Both the position numbers and the translations under genes were made by a program. Of a DNA stretch of 64,000 nucleotides, positions 58,531 to 64,000 are shown one piece after another. Within the stretch, counting starts at the first letter, position 1; each line of letters starts with the position of its first letter. The notes under the pieces were generated by a model. The model was not told where the DNA came from. It saw nothing but the letters and a program-made list of their open reading frames with translations, and searched no databases. The stretch comes from Klebsormidium nitens (taxonomy: Eukaryota > Streptophyta > Klebsormidiophyceae > Klebsormidiales > Klebsormidiaceae), in contig DF236954.1 in the NCBI GenBank assembly GCA_000708835.1, positions 430,851 to 494,850 of the forward strand, in the 5' to 3' direction.

Positions 58531-60313
58531 ACCACATTGCTGGACTACTGGACCTACATGTACACAACATAGATTCGGACCATTGAAAAGCTCCTTGCTT
58601 CCACCTTCAGTCCACAAGATACAAGCAAACCACAACTCAGGAAATCAAGGGTGACACTTATTTCTGGCATTCATTCAACTGTTTGAACGCTGCTGATAGT
58701 AACCAATATCCGTCCATGTTCCGTCCAATCTTCGTCATTTGCATTTGTTTTGCATTCTCTGAGATGGCAGGGCACCGGACCTTCTGGCTGACAGTCTATA
58801 ATTGTTCAATGAAAGTTTCTCATGTTGTATCATAACTGACGTGCGGTTTAAACTTGACCAAGTAGCACTATGCATGGCTGCAATTGGCATGCAGCACGGC
58901 GGCAGCTGTCTGTGCACGTATATGGTCGTCGCACAGACAGCTAGGCATGATTCAAGTGCATGCTAAAAAAACTGCCGTATGATTAATTCGACCGTACATC
59001 AAATATCTTAGAATAAACCTATCTACTACTAAGTATACATAAACAGCCTGGAAATTTGCATGCAATGTTCGATCCTGGCTTCCGGATGGAATGCAGCCCA
59101 TGATCCTCCGAAGGTAGACATGGAACTGGCATGCAACGATCTCAAATCAATGGTGATCGGATGGAATTCGTGCATCATGTGCTGAGGCCCAGGTAGATTG
59201 CCGGCATGCTTTCAGAAGAAGCCAACTACAAAAAGTCCGGCCACCTGACGACCATTGTTGACAACCTCAGTAATCTTTACAAGGAACAACAGCCAACGAT
59301 GCTTTCAGTTTGTCAAGCCGCGGCGCGCCCTGTCCATGTTCACCAAGTTGTTGACGAGTCTAGGTTGGCAAGAGGCTATTGCCCAATGTTTGAAAAAGCA
59401 TTGCACCTACCAGAACCGTTTAACAGACTCACACACTAACCTGCACACCTGGATTGGTTCATTCAAAGATCGTCGAAAGTTGCGGCTTTGAATGAATCCT
59501 GCCAAATGAGCCAAACGCTTAAAGCTTAACCTAGCCAGAACTCGAGCTATGCATTATCCAACTAGCCATGAAACAAGGCCTACCAGTAAGGGTTTCAAAA
59601 TTTGAGAGCAAGATTGTCCTGACTTTGTACGGAGGTTTTGTTCAACCATTGACTCCCTTGGCTATTGTTCTGGGGAAGGAATCAACCTGAGATATCACAA
59701 GGCCTGATTTGCTGCTCAAGAATCCGTAAATTTTATCATCATTGACTGCCACTTCTCATCTGTTTTGCAACACTTGCCTTTACAAAGCACCCGAAGCCCA
59801 CAAGAAAATAAAAATGGTCTCGCACCAGCGGCTTTGCATTGAACTACAGCCCCGCAGGGCGTATCTATATTAACACTATCTATTATTAGTAGTTGTTACA
59901 AAACTGTCAGGACAGCTTCGTCCCCAAGATTGTCTTACCAAAGATCATCTGTGCTTTCTTGATCATCAGTGCTTTATTAAGGACATCAACCGGCCTTTCC
60001 ATTTATTGGCAAGCCCCCCGTGGTTCGAAGTTGGGCTAGACCCACTGCCTGTCGGTGAGTCTTGGGCCGCTCTCTGCAAAAGCAAACAATCTACTCGTAA
60101 AGCACACCCTCATTCTATATCAAAGGTCTTCCTCGCAGCAATGTTTCCCAGCAACTATCTGCAATGTCTACGGGCTTGCATTATCCCTATGCACATAATT
60201 GGGGCTAAACTACTGTAGACATGCAATGAAGCATCCATAATAAAGACTTAAGTACAGAAAAGCTTTGCAAACGAATGCAATGACCCAGCAAAAGCAAAAG
60301 TATTTCAGAAATT
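58531..60313. other. Intergenic downstream of VHA-a
   Basis: No coding exon with homology or splice support. Contains the VHA-a 3' UTR and AT-rich sequence. No RNA gene or repeat array recognised. Confidence 0.45.
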
Positions 60314-60604
60314 CTAGAAAACGACGCTTACCTCGTCGAGCAATCCATCCATTGTCAAGTACCACTTTGACCCCGGCACCAAGACGGCATCATCATTGAA
60401 GGTGACTAGATGGTCACCCAATTGGAGGTTGCGCAGGCTCCCGTCCGGCTGTTCATCCCCGTAGATCAATGACACTGAGTATTGCCTTGAGCCGTCATCC
60501 GTCCTCTTTATAACCATGGCGTCGTTAGGCCGCACAATGTAATCCTCAAAATAGACGTAGCAACCCGTGTCGTTTAGGATCTTGGCTGTTTTCAGCTGTT
60601 TCAT
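60314..60604 (-). CDS. Uncharacterised small ORF, 96 aa
   Basis: The ATG at 60602-60604 opens a frame to TAG at 60314. The protein (MKQLKTAKILNDTGCYVYFE and onward, with IVRPNDAMVIKRTDDGSRQY, LQLGDHLVTFNDDAVLVPGS, KWYLTMDGLLDE) has a balanced, globular composition with alternating beta-like segments; no signal peptide or membrane helix. I do not recognise a family. The last codons GACGAG are followed by GTAAGC, a good donor, so this may be one exon of a spliced gene, though no partner exon was found to its left. Confidence 0.45.
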   Translation of the reverse strand: MKQLKTAKILNDTGCYVYFEDYIVRPNDAMVIKRTDDGSRQYSVSLIYGDEQPDGSLRNLQLGDHLVTFNDDAVLVPGSKWYLTMDGLLDEVSVVF

Positions 60605-62372
60605 CTTGAGAGTTGGAGTGCCGCTCAAAAGTAGCACCTTTCAAGCCCCCAGGGCTGCAATGTGGTGATCTAGCTTTGCCTGTGACTGTTTAGATATGAA
60701 TAGGGGCAGCTCTTAGCAATGCTGTCTGCACCACTTGCAAGAACCCCTGGAGCTCTGCTGCAGGTTTGGCAATGCCGCCAGCCAATGGTAAATAAGCTCC
60801 TTTCTTCAACTATAATTGATCAAGGGTGGGGATATTTGCATCAGGAAAGCCTTCCAAGGCTTTGCTGAGAGATCAAAACTCAAGTAGTCTACTAGTAGTA
60901 GTACTACCTGATGGAAAGACCAAACCAGCAAGCTCTTGCATCCTGCCAGCTGGCACTATTTTTCCGTCAGGAAGAACAATGGCACGGTGCACCCCGGATC
61001 GGGTCCTTCTCTAGGAAAAGATCAAGAGCTCAAGAGATCAAGAGCTCTAGTTACAGCAACCACCCCTTGAATTCACATCGCTGATTATACTGATCCCTAG
61101 CCAGCGACAATCAGCTGATCCCTAGCCGGCGAACTCTCAAGACCTCGTAGCAGCTGAAACCCATGCAATATCTCGACTAGAGTCGAACTTTGACATCAGC
61201 AATGATGTACCCGGGTAATGAACGTTGCATGCGTCGGATCTCCTCCACACAAGTGCTCAGCTAGCGATCAGAGAATCAATCTTCCATGAAGTGATGAAGG
61301 CCCTGTGCCTAAGGTGCAGCGCTGGACGTAGATAGTGCCTAGGTTACCCAGGTAAACGCCCTGCCTCCAGGTGGATGAAGGAGGATCGGCGGTCGCTTGA
61401 GGAGACGAAACCCCCTGATCGGCATCTGGATTCTAGCTCTGCAGCGTACTAGGCCTACGCGGTAGCTAGCAAACGTAGCGCGAGGAGACGACCTCGTTAC
61501 GTGCGAAGTACTGCTTAGTACAGACTGGGTACCCCTCCCTAGAATCTAGAGTTGACGAGATTGACAAACGCTGGGATGGCGGGAACCCCCGTACAGTTTG
61601 AAGTTACTGACCAACCGTAATGGGTAAACCATCTCACCAATCCTGTTGGGACGCGTGGCCAAGAAATGTCCCAACCATGCAACCAGGTCCGATGCTTTTA
61701 TCGAACGGAGCAGATTGCACGACTGCAAACGTTGTAACGCCCGGTCAGGCGAGTCGCCTACGTAGGAACACGTCACTGTACGATGATGTCAGAGGCAGTG
61801 TATGTACACCGCATTCAGACGTTCCAACCATTTTCGTAGACATTCGTGTCTGACCCGTTTTCGATACGAGGTGGCTGACAATACCGGGCCAGTCAAACTC
61901 ATGACCGACGACTCAAATACTTCAACCGAGAGGCGTCGCCCCTTGACCATAGCTGATAACAGTCATGAGCTCAGCCGGTTGAAGGTTTAGTGGACAGGTC
62001 GGGAAGACTCAGGCAGGAAAAGTGTCAGATTCGAAAACTCTTGTCGAAAGCTTAGTTGTGTCACAGCTCTCGACTCACGAGTAATCAATTGGCCAATGGT
62101 ACCGGTCAGCAGGTTTGGAGTGACGTAATAAAGTGTGGACGGCCCGCACGACGGTCCGAGACTCGAGTAGTGTCCGAATTAGGGTTTCATCAATTTATGC
62201 AATATTGCAAAGACTGAGGCGCAGGACGCAGCTGCTGCCACTGGTGCTGGCGGCCGCATGTTTCACTTTAGCATGTTGGCTCGAGCTTGATGGTGTTGGA
62301 TCGAGCATTCACGCTCGCAACCTGAGCCTGCATCCACTGTAGTGCATGTCCTATTGTCCTGTTTTTGAGAAC
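60605..62372. other. Intergenic upstream of KDO8P synthase
   Basis: No supported coding exon. A telobox-like AATTAGGGTTTC lies near 62177-62188, about 190 bases before the KDSA ATG; this motif is common in plant promoters of growth-related genes. Short CTAGTAGTA and GATCAAGAGCTC repeats occur near 60885-61045. Confidence 0.45.

Positions 62373-64000
<1,628 letters not shown>

Overview
The window is nuclear DNA of a green-lineage eukaryote. Every sizeable gene is cut by many GT-AG introns of roughly 0.1-1.1 kb, and the products are plant-type: a chloroplast-type PPR protein, the chloroplast envelope channel OEP16, a plant-style V-ATPase subunit a, KDO8P synthase for cell-wall rhamnogalacturonan-II, SRP72 and an F-box protein. 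Exons are GC-rich at third positions; introns and intergenic DNA are more AT-rich. A streptophyte alga of the Klebsormidium kind would fit, but this is inferred from gene content and style, not from a database match. Exon coordinates were built by hand from splice signals, reading-frame phase and protein similarity. For the ten spliced genes kept here the phases agree across every junction, except one weak acceptor in the PPR gene. The F-box locus is left unsplit because its frame is broken.

Layout, left to right: (1) PPR protein, minus, running off the left edge, with a 281-bp MITE in one intron; (2) METTL13-type methyltransferase, minus; (3) OEP16, plus, divergent from 2; (4) SRP72, minus; (5) a broken or oddly spliced F-box gene, minus; (6) a small ankyrin-repeat protein with a C-terminal membrane anchor, minus; (7) a two-exon gene for an unknown 131-residue protein, plus; (8) a 14-exon gene for an MBD-like plus coiled-coil protein, minus; (9) V-ATPase subunit a, 16 exons, plus, divergent from 8; (10) a small unknown ORF, minus; (11) KDO8P synthase, plus, running off the right edge. 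The neighbours do not form a pathway; this is an ordinary gene-dense eukaryotic segment.

The most striking structure is not a gene. In at least four unrelated genes (SRP72, the ankyrin gene, the MBD/coiled-coil gene and VHA-a), introns hold direct tandem copies of the adjoining exon-intron junction: the last or first 20-90 bases of the exon, the splice site and the flanking intron. Units are about 70-215 bp, in two to six decaying copies. Donor copies lie downstream of the real donor and acceptor copies lie upstream of the real acceptor, so the arrays always run away from the exon into the intron. Many copies still carry usable-looking GT or AG sites. They may be a source of intron growth and of alternative splicing in this genome.
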